Counted from the first letter of the stretch, positions 1 to 12,794 are shown. The stretch is 64,000 bases of DNA from Alisma plantago-aquatica (GCA_963693085.1 OY856411.1:67126001-67190000); one strand, 5' to 3'. Made by a program: numbers and translations. Notes: generated by a model not told the origin, from the letters alone.

Positions 1-2905
1 GGACTTATTGAGCTGAACATTGTGGGAGGGATCACAACTTGGTCGAACAAATAAGGAAGGAGAAAAAGAATATCCACTAAGTTGGATAGGGGCCTCATCA
101 ATGAGGAATGGCTCAAGATGCTGCCTAGGAGCATGATCCATCACGACAATGACCCGTTAAGTGACCATAGTTGGATGAAGTTTAACCTCCCCACCCCTCC
201 GGATGTAGTTAGGCCCTTCAAGTTCTGTAATTGGTGGTGCGAGTGGGATGGGTTCAAGGAGATAGCTATGAAGGCTTGGGATGAGGAGATACCAGGTAAT
301 CCGCTTTACAGAGTTATCAAGAAACTTCATAACAGAAAAAAGGAGATAAGAAAGTGGTCCAAGGAGGTGGTCAACCTGAAGAACCTTACTATTCATGCAA
401 GGCAGATATACAAAGAAGCAGCCATGGAAGCCAACGAGTACCCTGACGATGACGATATAAATGATAGATGGCTGAAGGCGGATAAAAGACTTACTCTGTT
501 GCTCAAGGCTGAGGAATTTTTTTTTTTGCTGGCAACGAAGTAGGATAAAATGGCTTAAAGATGGTGATATCAACACCCGAACTTATCACGCAGAAGTAAG
601 AAAGAAAGAGATGAAGGAAACCATCCACCAGCTCATCAAGCCGGATGGACAGACAACTAAAAGTAGGAATGAAGTGGCTTCCCAAATTATAGATTAAAAC
701 AACTCTCTGTACAACCACCATAAAGACAGTAGCAGACCTATTGATGAGGCCTTCTACCCCAACACCAAAGTCACATATGCCATGAATGAGGCGTTATGCT
801 CAGACATTGAAGAGGCTGAAGTGAAGAGGGAAGTTTTTGATATTAAATCTAGCAAAGCGCCTGGGCCGGATGGCTTTAACAACATATTTTTCCATTTTAT
901 GTGGGATCACATTAAGGAAGATATTATCAAAGCGATGAAATGGCTAATGAAAGGGGGGAACATGGTTCGGGCAACGAATCATACATTCATCAAATTAATT
1001 CCCAAGAAGAAAGAGGTGAGGGATATCTCCGACTACCGCCCGAGGCCTGCTGCTCACTAGTCTATAAAATTTGGGCCAAAATCCTATCTAATCGCCTGAA
1101 GCCTATCTTGCTAGAGTTAGTATCTGAAGAACAATGCACGTTCATTAAGGGTAGGAGAATTGCTGATTGTGCACTCCTTGCTGCTGAGTTTCTCACAGGG
1201 TTCAATGTGAAGATGTCAAGCGCCAAAGCCTGCGTCAAGATAGACCTGACTAAAGCATACGATCACGTTAGGTGGGACACGTTGGAGGACATTATGAGAA
1301 ACTTGGGCTTTTCCAGTTGATGGATTAGTATCATCAATCAATGCGTCACTACTACCTCTTTCTCTATCCTGCTCAATGGTGGGCCAGTAGGTATGATCAA
1401 GTCCTCGAACGGTTTGATATAGGGGGACCCTCTTTCCCCCCTTTTCTTCACCCTGGTCATGGAGGGGATGACGTCCATGATTAGAAATGTGGAGGCCAGG
1501 ATTCTGATAAAGTCGTTCAAAGTTCAGGGGGTTAACGTCAAAATGCATCTCATATTCGCCGATGATGTTATGGTTTTCTCCACAGAGCATGCCAACAGAT
1601 TGCGAGAGTTTAAGATGTTACTTGAACGCTTTGGGAAGGTCACAGGCTTGTACATAAGTGACATAAAATCCCACTTATACCTGTCCAAGTCTTGCGAAAA
1701 CAGAAGAGGATGACTCAAATTGGCAATGGGGATAGACAGAGGTAGCTTGACGACAAGGTACCTTGGTGCCCCCATTGCTGGTGGCAGAGGTGTGTCTAAG
1801 GATTATCAAATGTGCCTGGACAAAATTTCCTCAAAGGTTGATGAGTGGTCTGGCATCCATATGTTGATGGCAGGTAGACTGACGCTCATCAACTCAGTCC
1901 TAACCAGCATGATCCGGTACTGGTGTGAGGTTTGCAACCTTCCAAACCCCACCGTAGAGAGTCTCACCAAGAAGACTACCAACTTCCTATGGGGTGGTAA
2001 AGACCATGTTGTGAAATGGGAAACCGTTGCGAAGACCTACAGAAAAGTTGGCCTAAATGTGACTAAAGTGGAGGATTTAGTGCATGCTTCTCAGCTAAGG
2101 CACTTGGATAGATTCCTCACCGAGAAGGACAGCATGTGGGCTAATTGGATGAGACGGTGCTACGGTCCCACTCCCATAGCCCATACCAACGCCTCCAAGA
2201 CCTAGACATCTTTGTGCAGGTGCTGGAACCAGGTGCATTAATAGTATAGTGTGGCTTCTGACGGTCTCCACAAGCTTAGTGGGAAGAGACCGTGGATCCA
2301 CACTCCAACAGGGGAGGATGCTCCCTGGTTTGATTTGATGTGGGGTAAAGGTCACATCCCCAAATGGAGCATTGTTGGGTACAAGGTGTTTTAGGGTAAG
2401 CACCTGACGAAGGATAGGCTGATCCGTTGTCGGTCAATCCCAAATGCTCCTTATGTGAAGAGATTGAAACCCATGATCACCTGTTCTTCAACTATCATAA
2501 AACCCGTTGTCTCTGGGCGCTGATGTGGTTAAAGATCGGATGGGGTCATCTCACGGCTGGTAGCTTCAATGAAATGATAGAGCACCTCAGAGGTAGGGGC
2601 ACGAACAAGAATGAAAGGGCATTTGTTGGGCTTTGTATTTCCTGCATTTGCTTCAACATCTGGAAAGAGAGAAACAACCTCATCCATGGCCGTGGGTCTT
2701 GTAGTGATGTATTTCAGTGTGTGTCCAGAGATATTTGTAATGTCGTTAAGGCTAAAGACCTTGGAGAGGGACTATGTCCCATAGCTAAACAATACTAGGG
2801 CATTTTGTAGAGTTTGCCCCGTATACTTTTTGTAGTTTGGCTTGTACAGTGTAGCTCGGCTATACGATCTTTTGGCAATATATTTACCTATTTCCAAAAA
2901 AAAAG
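1..2905 (+). mobile_element. LINE-1: L1-type non-LTR retrotransposon, 5' end outside window
   Basis: The stretch reads as one decayed LINE ORF2 in endonuclease end, RT, zf-RVT order, followed by a short 3' UTR and an A-run at 2896-2904. The 5' part lies outside the window, so ORF1 and most of the endonuclease are not visible. Stops and frameshifts interrupt the reading repeatedly, so the copy is dead. A target-site duplication cannot be tested because the left flank is missing. Confidence 0.9.
82..2798 (+). pseudogene. LINE-1 ORF2 pseudogene (endonuclease C-terminus, reverse transcriptase, zf-RVT)
   Basis: ORF2 of plant L1 elements nicks target DNA and reverse-transcribes the element RNA in the nucleus. 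Here 82-540 gives the endonuclease end (LDRGLINEEWL, then SDHSW) and the linker that precedes RT. At 545 the conserved RIKWLKDGDINT reads in another frame. The RT has SSKAPGPDGF (about 850), FIKLIPKK (about 985), IDLTKAYDHVRW with the motif-A Asp (about 1240), GDPLSPLFF (about 1425) and FADD at 1555-1566. The thumb (KVDEWSG, AGRLTLINSVLTS) lies at 1838-1905. A Cys-His zf-RVT piece, CSLCEEIETHDHLFF, follows near 2440. Breaks include a T-run frameshift near 520-530, another near 1045, and stops at 1318, 1420, 1711 and 2203. The family call is firm and the copy is non-functional. Confidence 0.9.
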
Positions 2906-5900
2906 ATAGAAATTAAGAACTAACATGCACTCAACTCTAAAATAGATAACAATATCAATTTCCAAAAATGACCAAATTGATTCCTTGTGAACTAAATCAA
3001 TACCAATTCATTTTAATTATAGACATTCCTTGTACTTTTTATCAAAAAAAAATTCTTTTCTCTTTTAGTATCTCACTAAAGTTCCATTTTGGAGTTTTAT
3101 TGCATAGTTAGTTAAAATTTATAGGCATTCTCAAAACATGGATCACATCAATTTTCTACATATTGTGTTAGCATCTAGTAAACTTTTATAGATTGCATCT
3201 ATTGATTTTAATTTCGAATGATCACTACAATTTTATGTTTTCCAACCACAAAAGTTTATTCAACTACTTGTAATGCTTTTAGTAATTGACTACCACCCTA
3301 TTCATTGAGATTTCTTACGTTAAAACCAATGTTCACATATACCTTAATAAATAAACCTCATCAAAACTATAAAAAGAAACAAATAATAACTAAATCACGA
3401 CGGAAATGGACACAAAATGACTAAGATCATGATATACAAGCGTGCATGCTCAACAAAATTAGAATGACGATGTTTATATATTAGTTCAGTTGGATAATAT
3501 TATTGAAACTGTCTATTTGGATTATCGAGATTGTTCTTTTCTCATTTTAAAATTGGATATACATAGATTCATCATGTAGGCTACCTTAAAAAATAAAAAC
3601 ATAAAATCAAACAAAAAATTCAATGATACACGCTACTTGCATGAATTTTTATTATACCTACACTAACTAACTAGAATATATACATGTTGGATATTTCCTT
3701 TTAACTTATTCACTTTTTGGGTGTAAAAACTTATATAGCCATACCTATTTGTTTCACAAGGTGCTTGTCGTGGGTAGTATCTCCTTTGTTCAACAAGAAT
3801 ATCCTCATTGAAAAGGGAAACATAGATTTTGTTGGTTATGTCGCCTTTGTGAAGGCTAGCATGAACGACACTCCGTACTTTGTAATAGATATAAAACTAC
3901 AATTTAAACGGTAATATAATATGGGGATTATGTATTTCTTTGTCCTCCCATCTTAAACTTCTACTTGGGTATTCAGAAATAAAAAAAAATGTTTGTTTTA
4001 TATTGTTTCCTATTCTTCTTTGTCATGTTTACTTAATTGAGTGAGTGCTTACAGTAGTTATGGAAGTTTCGGATGCGTAGGTCCCCGGCTCAAGTTTTAC
4101 TCATTTTTTTTGTGTGTTCTCCTTTTGTCATTGTTTGTGTTTTCCAGAGATTCTTGATTCTAAAGTATTTTGAGTTAGTTACTTAACTTTAAACTATTTT
4201 ATCTATTTTTGTAATTTTGTTTATAAAAAAGTTAAAATAATCTAATACAAACAATTAAGATTCTAATATAAAAATATTACAAACATATACTCATAATGTT
4301 TAAAGTATCAAGATCAGGTCGGAATAAATGCTTCAACTAGTCAAAATTTCACTAGTTTATACATAATGCTACTTTTAATTAGATGTTTATTATATGTTAC
4401 TGGGAAACAAAAGAAACAATAATTTATTTATATTGTATTTAGAAATTATTTTGGAAATATAATATGTTAGAGAGTCACTTCACTAGATATATGATTTTTA
4501 TATTGTTAAGGCTCTAAAAACTACTTTATTATCATTAAGGGCATATGCAATGTTGTATACATTATCTTTTATTGTTTCTTGTTAGAATTGTATATGATTC
4601 ATCCATGTGTATTTACGCAAACATATCTAGTTGATATACCCCCTCCATCTCGTATGTGTATCTATTTAATGTTAGTAACTGAATGCACAAATAGTTAAAT
4701 ACACATGCTTATTTTCTCTAATTGTGGTGTTATTGAATTGGGTTCTAGATTAAAAAAGAATCACTTTCAATAAGATTTTATGCTTACTTCGGGGTTTTTG
4801 TTTCATTTTTGATATCTTAGTTACATATGATAAATTTTCATAACGAAACTAGTTTTAATTATCCATCCTCAATGATTTAAATTTATTTATATTTGTTGAG
4901 AGAACAGACAAAAGCGAAGGGATAGTGTTCTCCTTTAGTCGACTGCGGTGTCATTGCAATTGGAGCGCTAGCACAATTAAAGAATCAAAGTTAGGTAGGA
5001 TTCTTGTGTTTTGTTTGATATAATTATATCTATAATGAATCTATAGATGAAAAACATGTGTTAGCCTACTTGTAGATCCTACAATAAATAGGATTCGTCT
5101 AGGAAAATGATTGTGGGACTTCCTCCCAAACCTCATACCTAACATGTTGTTGTTAGTTATCGAAGAATCTTCTACTGAACACTTGAAAAGTCATCTTTGA
5201 GATACTATTGTGGTAAATATATTCATCTATTACAGTGACTTTATGCGATAGAAAATAATACGAGTGAAATTTTATGACAAACTCTAATTGTTACCAATTC
5301 CATAAATCTATCAGAAGGCTATTGATGGAGATTCGTAGATCTCCCAACCTTTTACTACAAAAATTAGCCTTCTTATTGATTTTTCATTGGGTTAATATGA
5401 AAGAAGCCAAAATTTCATAGTGTAAAAACTTTATAGAGGAGCATCATGATAGAAAGTTTGAATTAGCTTTTGGGGAGCATCTACATAGGAAAACAAATTA
5501 GTCATTTAATCATTTATATGTATTGAGGAAAACTTCCTCGTTATTTTATTTATTATTCACCACTTTGTTAAGTATTATTTGAAATTGATCATGCATGTAT
5601 ATGGAATATTTTTTCAGACATATACTAAGATAATTCACAATTTTTAGAGTCCAATCTTGTTATATCTGAGATGTGCATTGATTTTCTTTGAAGAATTACC
5701 CAAATCTAAAGGGTATTGACATAGTTATATCTTAAACTTTCAAGCATGACTAAATTTTGATAGTTCGTTTGGTAGTTGTATCCCATCATTCAAATCACTA
5801 TGACATGTTGTTAATGGAACTTTCTTTTATACACACCATAATATATATGATTGGCATAGAAGTAATCATAATTTCTACGAAAGTGAGGGTTTTCAAGTGA

Positions 5901-6925
5901 TTACATTTAAGTATTGAATCCATCCTTGATTTTGGAACTCATTTCAAGTACCAACCAACACTTGTATACATAACTTTCTTTGACTAGCTAATAATGTTTT
6001 GGCACATATATACCAAATTATGAACTTACATGAATGATTGATAAAATAAAAAATCATGATTTTCCAACAATAAGGAGTATTTCTATGAAAATAATGAAAA
6101 GATGATTATTTCAATTTGAAAATCCTTCTTCATTATTGTATCATAAAAGCATAGCCTCATTAGAATAAATATGAAGGGTTTATGGGGTTGATTCCATCTA
6201 ATTATATTTGTGATTAAGGCATACATGAGGAACACATAGTAAGTGTTGAGTGACCAAGTGCAGAGTATTGTGAACCTCACACATAAATTATAGTCAAATC
6301 CATGGTTACATATGTATATCTTGGGCATCTGTTGGTAATTGACTCTAGGCAGCTGCAACTGTCATCAACTAACAAAGAATTGATGTTTTTGCGGAATACA
6401 AGAGATGAGAACATTGATAAAAGTGCAATGATGACAACATCATTTGTAAGAGAAAAAAATGCATGCGTTGGTGTGATGTCAACAATTATATTATCATCAA
6501 TACCACCATCCACAAAAGGTGGTAAATATGTTAATTCTAGCTCACACTCTTATTCATCTTCTTTTTCATCATTTATATGCTTCGTAAAGGGTAGTTCACC
6601 CTTTTTATCGATTTCATTCTTATGTTTGACAAGTGTAGTAATGACATGACTGCGTATAAAGTAGGATGAATACCAAAGATTAACATGTCTTGATTGAGGA
6701 TTTAATGAATAATTGACAATATCACCTTCATAGATGTTAACCACACATCATTGGTAGTGTTGAAGCTATTGAATTCCTTATCGCTAATATCCATGGAAGG
6801 TGATGTGGCTCCTCATAGAATAACCTATTCATGATACAAGCTTATTTCTAGTTACTACTAAAATAGAAAAAATGGGAAAGGCTAGTGGGATTTGTAGTTG
6901 TGTGTTGATAATATATTGATTTGTT
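2906..6925. other. Unassigned AT-rich DNA
   Basis: I recognise no gene or element ends in this stretch. The reading frames (for example 3717-3914 + and 6083-6513 -) are short, lack motifs I know and look like chance. The segment near 4638-4670 starts with a CCCCCTCCATCTCGTATG-like string recalling Stowaway MITE ends, but I find no matching inverted end nearby. If the minus-strand Copia at 18-20 kb once extended this far left, its 3' part could be buried here in unrecognisable form. Confidence 0.4.
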
Positions 6926-6929
6926 TATT

Positions 6930-7862
6930 TATCTCTTCTTATTGTACTATACTAATGTTTACTTCTCTCCTTTCTCTACTTATGTCCTCTTTGTTTTTTT
7001 ATAATTCACTCATCTATTTTTGTATAGTGCCAATGTTTTTATTTTTTTGTACAACTGCTACTTCTCTTCTCTATTTTTTACTTCTCTCCTATCCATGTTA
7101 CTTCTCTCTCTTGTCTAGTTCTCTTTACTTTTGATGTTGTATTAATTATTTACGTAAATCCTCTTTTTGTACTATACTAATGCTTACTTCTCTTAATACT
7201 CCTTTTTTAATGTACTATGTTTACTTCTCTCTTCCCTCTTTTGTACTTCTATCCTCTCTCTTTTTCTATTCCACTCATCAATTTTGGTGCTATACCAATT
7301 TTTTTGTTGTGTTGTACTAATTTAACTTCCCTCCTATCTTTTTTACATATCTCCTCTCTATGGTACTATATAAATATTATTGATATGGTACCAATGTTTA
7401 CTTCTCTCCTCTCTCTTGCCAATTTTAATCCTCTCTTTTTTCTACTTCCTTCCTCCTCTTTGGTATTATACTAATGTTCTTTTGAAACTGTATTAATGTT
7501 TACTTCACTCCTCTATTTTGTCGACTTCTCTCTTCTTTTAGTATTCTACTGATTTGAATACATCTCTCCATTTTTCATATTGTACTAATATCTTCTTTTC
7601 TCCTCCTTGTTGTCTACTTCTCTCCTCTCTTTTTTGGCATTGTGTCGATTTTTCTTGGTGTTGTACTATTGATAAATTCTCTCCTCCCTTTAGTACTATA
7701 TCAATGCTTTTTGTATTGTAACAATATTTTCTTCTTCCCTCTCTCTTGCCTACTTTTCTTCTCTCCTTTTATACATCCCTCCTTTTTTGTTAATATAAAA
7801 ATACTTTTTGGTATTCTAGCAATATTTACTTCACTCATCTTTTTTCTCTTTTGTAACAAATA
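6930..7862. repeat. Degenerate polypyrimidine tandem repeat
   Basis: The plus strand is a long run of variations on 'tactatactaatgtt' followed by 'tacttctctcctctct', repeated roughly every 50-110 bases with many substitutions. It is strongly C+T on this strand. Similar CT-rich sequence starts at 17474 and 10094, in the segment that follows the Copia-1 LTRs. I infer that this is the leftward continuation of the same minus-strand Copia leader that Copia-1 interrupted. The hydrophobic plus-strand frames here (6898-7863) are composition artefacts. Confidence 0.7.
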
Positions 7863-7897
7863 GAGAAAGAAAGTACTGCTTGGCACATAATTGAATT

Positions 7898-7902
7898 ATA
7901 CT
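7898..7902 (+). repeat. Target-site duplication of Copia-1, left copy (ATACT)
   Basis: ATACT immediately precedes the TGTTGGT start of LTR1. The same five bases follow the CCCATCA end of LTR2 at 17469-17473. A 5-bp duplication is normal for LTR-retrotransposon integration. It fixes the element at 7903-17468. Confidence 0.85.
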
Positions 7903-10088
7903 TGTTGGTAATGACTCCCAGAGAGCCAATCATGTGATGATTGTAATGGCATATTATGTAAAAATGATTTGATTATTAATAAAAGGCAAGCTTTCAATTT
8001 ATTTTATTTTATTCAGTTATGAGATAATGATGTAACATTATAAATGTCTAGAGAATTATATTACTCAATGACATATGTATTCGAGTTACTATCTTTGTGG
8101 ATAAGATCATACAGATGTTAAGAGTAAATATACATATTCTTATTATGTCCCTGATCAGTTGTCATTGTGGAAGGTTGATATACAACAATGATATATAAGA
8201 TCAGAGTGTGAGCTGGTTGATGACCAGATCTCATTGTTCATGATATGGCAATATCAAACCAAACACACAAATACATGTTAGAGAATAGTGTATCAGACAG
8301 ACCCACCGTGAGAGTGACATGTGGAAACCATCTTTATGCAAGTCATAGACATCTCTCATAGTGATGGTGGTGTTTGTGGTTCTTAGATGTGATATCACTA
8401 CACGTAACATATGTCATTGGGTACAAACTGACACCATTAAATGCATTCCTAAAACAAGGGTTGTCATAACAATGATGATTGAGTGTCTTTGACATATGGG
8501 GATTGATTGTGAGTGATAGACATGGGATTTGTCCCTCCTATTGGAGTGTTATATCCTAGGCCTTTTGATTAGATAGACTAAAAAAAGCATGGCCATGCAC
8601 ATGTGAGTCAATATGTGATACTGAGCTTACATATATCTCAGACAGTCTGCTCTTGGTTCAAGAAAAGGATTGAGTAATAATGAGGGTGACCGCTCCATGC
8701 CTCTAGTTCAATCTGAACATCAGTGATAAAGGAACTATACAAACATTATAACACCATACACAGATTGTAGGTTGTAGTTGGTCCCTAACTTTTCCATTTA
8801 CTTGGGTAGCAATGATGTGCGACTAGGAACCACCTTTTCTTGTGATGTCATAAGTTTTTATGGACACTCACTGCCAACGTAATATGGGACCTATAGGGTC
8901 ACACACATTGGTCTTGACATAGAAAAGGAGTTCAGATCTTGAATGACAGGCAACAAATATGCTAACAACACTACCAAATGTCCATCCCAAGTGTTGAGAC
9001 AGTCGTCTGGAAGTGCTAAATGGCCGTCTCAAGAGTTGAGACAGGCGTCTGGGTGTCAGTCCAGTTGTGAGTTGGATCTAGATAAGGATCAAACTGACCC
9101 AACTTAATGGGCATGACTCGGGTTACTAGACGACCATCTGGGTGAATCGAGACAGCCGACTCACATGGGATAGATGGTTCGGCTCAGTCGGGGAAGGTTC
9201 TAGATGTTTCACTATTCGTTTCTCTTGAGAAATAATTTTTGTACTAGGAGTCAATGTCTAACATTTATGGGAATTGATTTACCAAATTTGTACCCAACAG
9301 GGAACTGCAAAATGACCATCTTGCAGTGCCAGACGACCATCTCGCATGAGCCATATGGCCATTTTGGTTGTCACAGGTTGTACAAATTTTAGAATTGTTG
9401 AGAAAATTTGATTTCTTCTGATCCTTTCCACTCCTGCACATTAAACCAAGATTAGATGGCAACTTGTAACCATGACCGTGGCCTCTACTATAAATAGAGG
9501 GGTATCAGGGGATTCCCAGAGCACAACACAAATAACTGAGAATCAGTTCCTCTGACAACTATTACCCTTTCTAGTTGTGGTAACCAAGAGAGCGCAAGAA
9601 AGTCCTCCCCAACTAGGGAGAGATAGCCAAGGGAGAGAACAACTGATTGTTGTCGTGGTGAGAGAGCAAGCTGGTGACTTTTATGCCAGTGGGAGGGACA
9701 ACTCCTTCTTGTCTGGTCCATTAGGATGACAGGAGTTCTAGGCAGTCAGTGTGGACTACCATAGAGGTGGGAAGTTGTTGTTTACCGCTCAGAGGATAAT
9801 GTCAACTAGAAGTTTGTGACAAGAGGAGTTGGTAAAGAAGATGACGTTCGTGGCTACAGTCTGTGGTGCAGACTAGGGGCTCCAGTAGTCTGATGCATAG
9901 TAGTGAAACTAGGATTTAGAGTTGCGCATCTACAATGATGAGGATTGTCGCTGAACTTTCTCTAGGACCAGGTATATCTATAAACCATCCTACCCTCATT
10001 ATAGTTATTAACACAATCTACTAATTATGGAGAATATGGTAGATAAAATTTTAAATTCCACTGCCCGCTCTGTATCATATTTTTCATT
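7903..10088 (+). repeat. Copia-1 LTR1 (5' LTR)
   Basis: It begins TGTTGGTAATGACTCCCAG and matches LTR2 at 15357-17468 along its length, with scattered substitutions and small indels. It ends ...TTTTCATTA where LTR2 ends ...TTCCCATCA, so the terminal CA has mutated. A TATA box lies at 9489-9497. The five bases after it (ATATT) resemble the ATACT target duplication with one mismatch. Confidence 0.85.
9489..9497 (+). promoter_or_regulatory. TATA box in Copia-1 LTR1
   Basis: TATAAATAG occurs in the conserved context CTACTATAAATAGAGGGG in both LTRs, about 600 bases before the LTR end. That is the expected U3/R position for a Copia promoter. Confidence 0.7.
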
Positions 10089-10952
10089 AATATTTGCCTC
10101 CTCTCTATGATGCACATCTCTCCTCTCCTTTTTTACCTCAAGTTTTATTTATTTATACTTCCCACCTATTTTTATGATTATCTCTTCCCTCTCTTGTATA
10201 CTTCTATCCTCTTTCTTTCATTTTTATACTTGCTACTATTTTCTACTTCTCTCATTTCTTTTGCCTAATTTCCTCCTCTAATTTTTTTATAATTTCTCTT
10301 CTTTTTCTACATCCCTCCTCTTTGTTTTTATACTCCCCTCCATTTTTTCTACTCCATATAGTAATGTATCCATGAGTAAAATGCACAACCCTCTCTCAAA
10401 ATAGCAAAGCTACTTTCCAAAGTCTGAGTGGGCTAGGAAGGGGTGAGGGAGTAAGGTGAGAAGAATTTTCTATATATCATACAAAGGATCATGCATTAGG
10501 CAGATTTAAAGTATTGACCACATGAACAGAGTGATAGTTGGGAGGGTAGAGGTCTATAAATATAGGAAGAGTTGGCATCAAGTTCTTGGTCAGTGGTGAA
10601 GTAGATTGGAACAAGATTTGATTGTGCTTGGTGAAAGAAAAGGAGAAATCAAATCTTACAACCATGAGGTAATGATAACAGAAGAGGTTTTTTGTTTGCA
10701 CGTCGATGTTGAGGGCGAGAAGGGAAAAGAGGAAGGTATGACTAGGACTATAGGGAAAGATCCCTACTCAATTTGGGTCTAAATCTAATACCAATTGAAG
10801 TGGGACCAAATACTAAAGGTAGGACTCAAATGAGTCATATGATAAACAACATGTAACCCTAGACATGAGGAAATTTCCAAATAAAATTTTAAAATAAAAA
10901 AGGACTTTTAATACTTCCAACTATGTAACATAATTATAGTGTGATCTCTATT
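10089..10952. repeat. Copy of the Copia-1 right flank inserted between LTR1 and gag
   Basis: This segment matches 17469-18330 closely in the same orientation. It starts with a CT-rich part, continues through ordinary sequence and ends inside what is, on the minus strand, the tail of another Copia LTR. A minus-strand PBS-like TGGTATTAGAT lies near 10783-10793. In a normal element the tRNA primer site and leader would start at 10089, but none is visible there in the plus orientation. I read it as host flank carried in by recombination and not as part of the LTR, because the target duplication places the LTR end before it. Confidence 0.75.
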
Positions 10953-11447
10953 GAAATATTAAGTCTTAGATGTCTTCCATTAGCAATAAACATGAAAAAC
11001 TTGATTGACTAAGCATATATTTGCACAAAACATGGTGCACTGTCTATCTCGTGGAAGTGTGTTGGTAGATATGTATATTTCCACAAAGCACGGTGCATAT
11101 CAATCCTATTGGATATTGGGTCAGGCTTAACTAGTGACTTGGAGAGCCCAAGCCCAGAGGAATGCAGATGATCATGGCAAGGTGTTGCGCATATCATCTA
11201 TCCAAGAGTTGCATATGATGCAATTGGAATGATGGCCTAACTAAATAGTCAGGTTGTGGGTGATCAGCAAAATCTGACTCATGACTTGATGAAATATGGA
11301 TCTTGGCCCACTATAATATTGTACACTGCAATATTTTGAATTTATATTGAGGGCTATCAATGTGAATAAGATAGTGGGAGCATTAATAATTAAGGACCTA
11401 ATCAATATTGTCAATTTTTTTCTTCAAATCAAATCAAATAAAAAAAA
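10953..11447 (+). other. Presumed remnant leader between the duplicated flank and Copia-1 gag
   Basis: No second copy of this stretch is seen in the window and it holds no recognisable motif. Two short related pieces stand at about 11019-11036 and 11081-11098 (TTTGCACAAAACATGGTGCA / TTTCCACAAAGCACGGTGCA). By position it should be the untranslated leader before gag. No plus-strand primer-binding site was found. Confidence 0.4.
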
Positions 11448-12163
11448 ATGGTTCTTGACAAGTGCAAATTTTCTCTTGTAGAATCAATGACGAACAAATC
11501 TGATTTGCAATTGCACCTAAAGAAAGACAAACTTGACGGGAGAAATTTCCACAAGTAGTTTTGGCCTTTGAGAAGGGTTCTCAATGAAGAGTGCAAGCTC
11601 TACGTCCTTGGCAAACCAGAGCCTGAAATACCTCCTCCTGATGCACCTAGGGAACAAGTGGATTCTTACTAGAAGCATGTCAATGATGTCATAGAGATAA
11701 AGTACCTTATGCTAAGATGCATTAACTATGAGTTGCATGAGCAATGTGAGGACGTGAGTGTTCTTGAGATGGTGACACATCTTAGGAAGGTAACACTCGA
11801 TCTTGATGGGAAAGAAAGGAGAGCTATCTTAAAGGAGCTACTTGAGTCAAAGATGACATAGGGAACCTTAGTAGAAGAACATGTGCTCAATATGATTGAA
11901 CATGTGTATCATCTTGAAGAGCTAGGATTCACCTTGAGCCACGAGATGGATACTGATATGATTCTAAAGACTATGCAAGAATCATATAGCCATTTTATTC
12001 CATGTCATCGTGTGAGTAATTCGGATGGACAGATGTCAGAACAGCTTGCCATGTTTATTCATGCGGAAGAAAAAGTGAAGAAGGACAAGCCCATGATGGT
12101 GATCAACAGGGCTAAGTCCAAGGATAAAAGAAAGACTAAGACAAGTTCTTGTGGTCAAGCCTA
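11448..12163 (+). pseudogene. Copia-1 gag pseudogene
   Basis: Gag forms the cytoplasmic particle that packages the element RNA. The frame starts MVLDKCKFSLVESMTNK, right after an A-rich leader, and runs through LDGRNFHKW-like and LRKVTLDLDGKERRAILKELLESKMT. The part from 11883 is open (NMIEHVYHLEELGFTLSHEM, then MILKTMQESYSHF), a typical UBN2/retrotrans_gag pattern. In-frame stops occur at about 11557, 11671 and 11860. The lysine-rich end leads into the protease reading in another frame. Confidence 0.8.
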
Positions 12164-12768
12164 AGTCCAATTCTTCAACGCTAAAGATAAGGAGAAAGAA
12201 AAGTACAAGAGGAACTCATCCTTTGTACTTGAAGGGTTTCAGGAAGAAGAAGATGGGAATCGTGATCTCCACTTCACATATATACATTATTGAGATAAAT
12301 CTATCTACTTCATCATCTTCAGTATTAGATACCATATGTGCATCTCACCTGTGTTCTCATATGCATGATCTGATGGGAAGTAGGCCTTTGGGGAAAGGTG
12401 AGGTGGAACTACGAGTTGCTAATGGCGCAAGAGTTGCAACCATAGCAGTTAGAGCCTATAGTATATCTCTTCCCATGGGGCTTGTAATAGAGTTAAAGAA
12501 CTGCTATTATATAACAGACATAAATAGAAACATCATTTCTATATCTTGTTTAGACAAGGATGCATTTGAATTCCACATTAAAAGTGGTCGATGTTCTACT
12601 TCAAAAGATAGGATCTTTTATGGCAGTTCCCCTGTACGTTATGGTCTTTACTTGTTACATCTAAAAATAGATGTGTATGACGTTAATTCCAAAAGGCTAA
12701 AACTCAACAACTCAAACAAAATATGCGTTAGGCATTGTCATCTAGGATGGTTATCTAGAATCTTTTGA
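12151..12768 (+). pseudogene. Copia-1 protease and GAG-pre-integrase pseudogene
   Basis: The frame reads DTICASHLCSHM near 12330, where an intact Copia protease has D-T/S-G; the Gly is lost. Then follow LRVANGARVATIAVRAY, the LPMGLVIELKNCYYI repeat and NIISISCLDKDAFEF, all typical of the retroviral-like aspartic protease region. CVRHCHLGWLSRI near 12723-12760 is the GAG-pre-integrase zinc motif. The polyprotein normally continues from gag, but here the two overlap in different frames. Confidence 0.8.
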
Positions 12769-12794
12769 TATTGAATCATTTGACACAAGTAAAT

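Noticed and set aside
4630..4700. Stowaway-like MITE end (CCCCCTCCATCTCG)
   Set aside because: No matching inverted end or TA duplication could be found within about 500 bases.
6898..7863. Hydrophobic plus-strand frames in the polypyrimidine tract
   Set aside because: They are Ser/Leu/Phe/Tyr-rich translations of CT-rich repeats and do not look like a membrane protein gene.
7903..10952. Calling the whole 3.05-kb direct repeat the Copia-1 LTR
   Set aside because: The perfect ATACT target duplication places the LTR end at 17468 (10088 in LTR1), and the extra 860 bp contains, on the minus strand, the PBS and LTR tail of another element.
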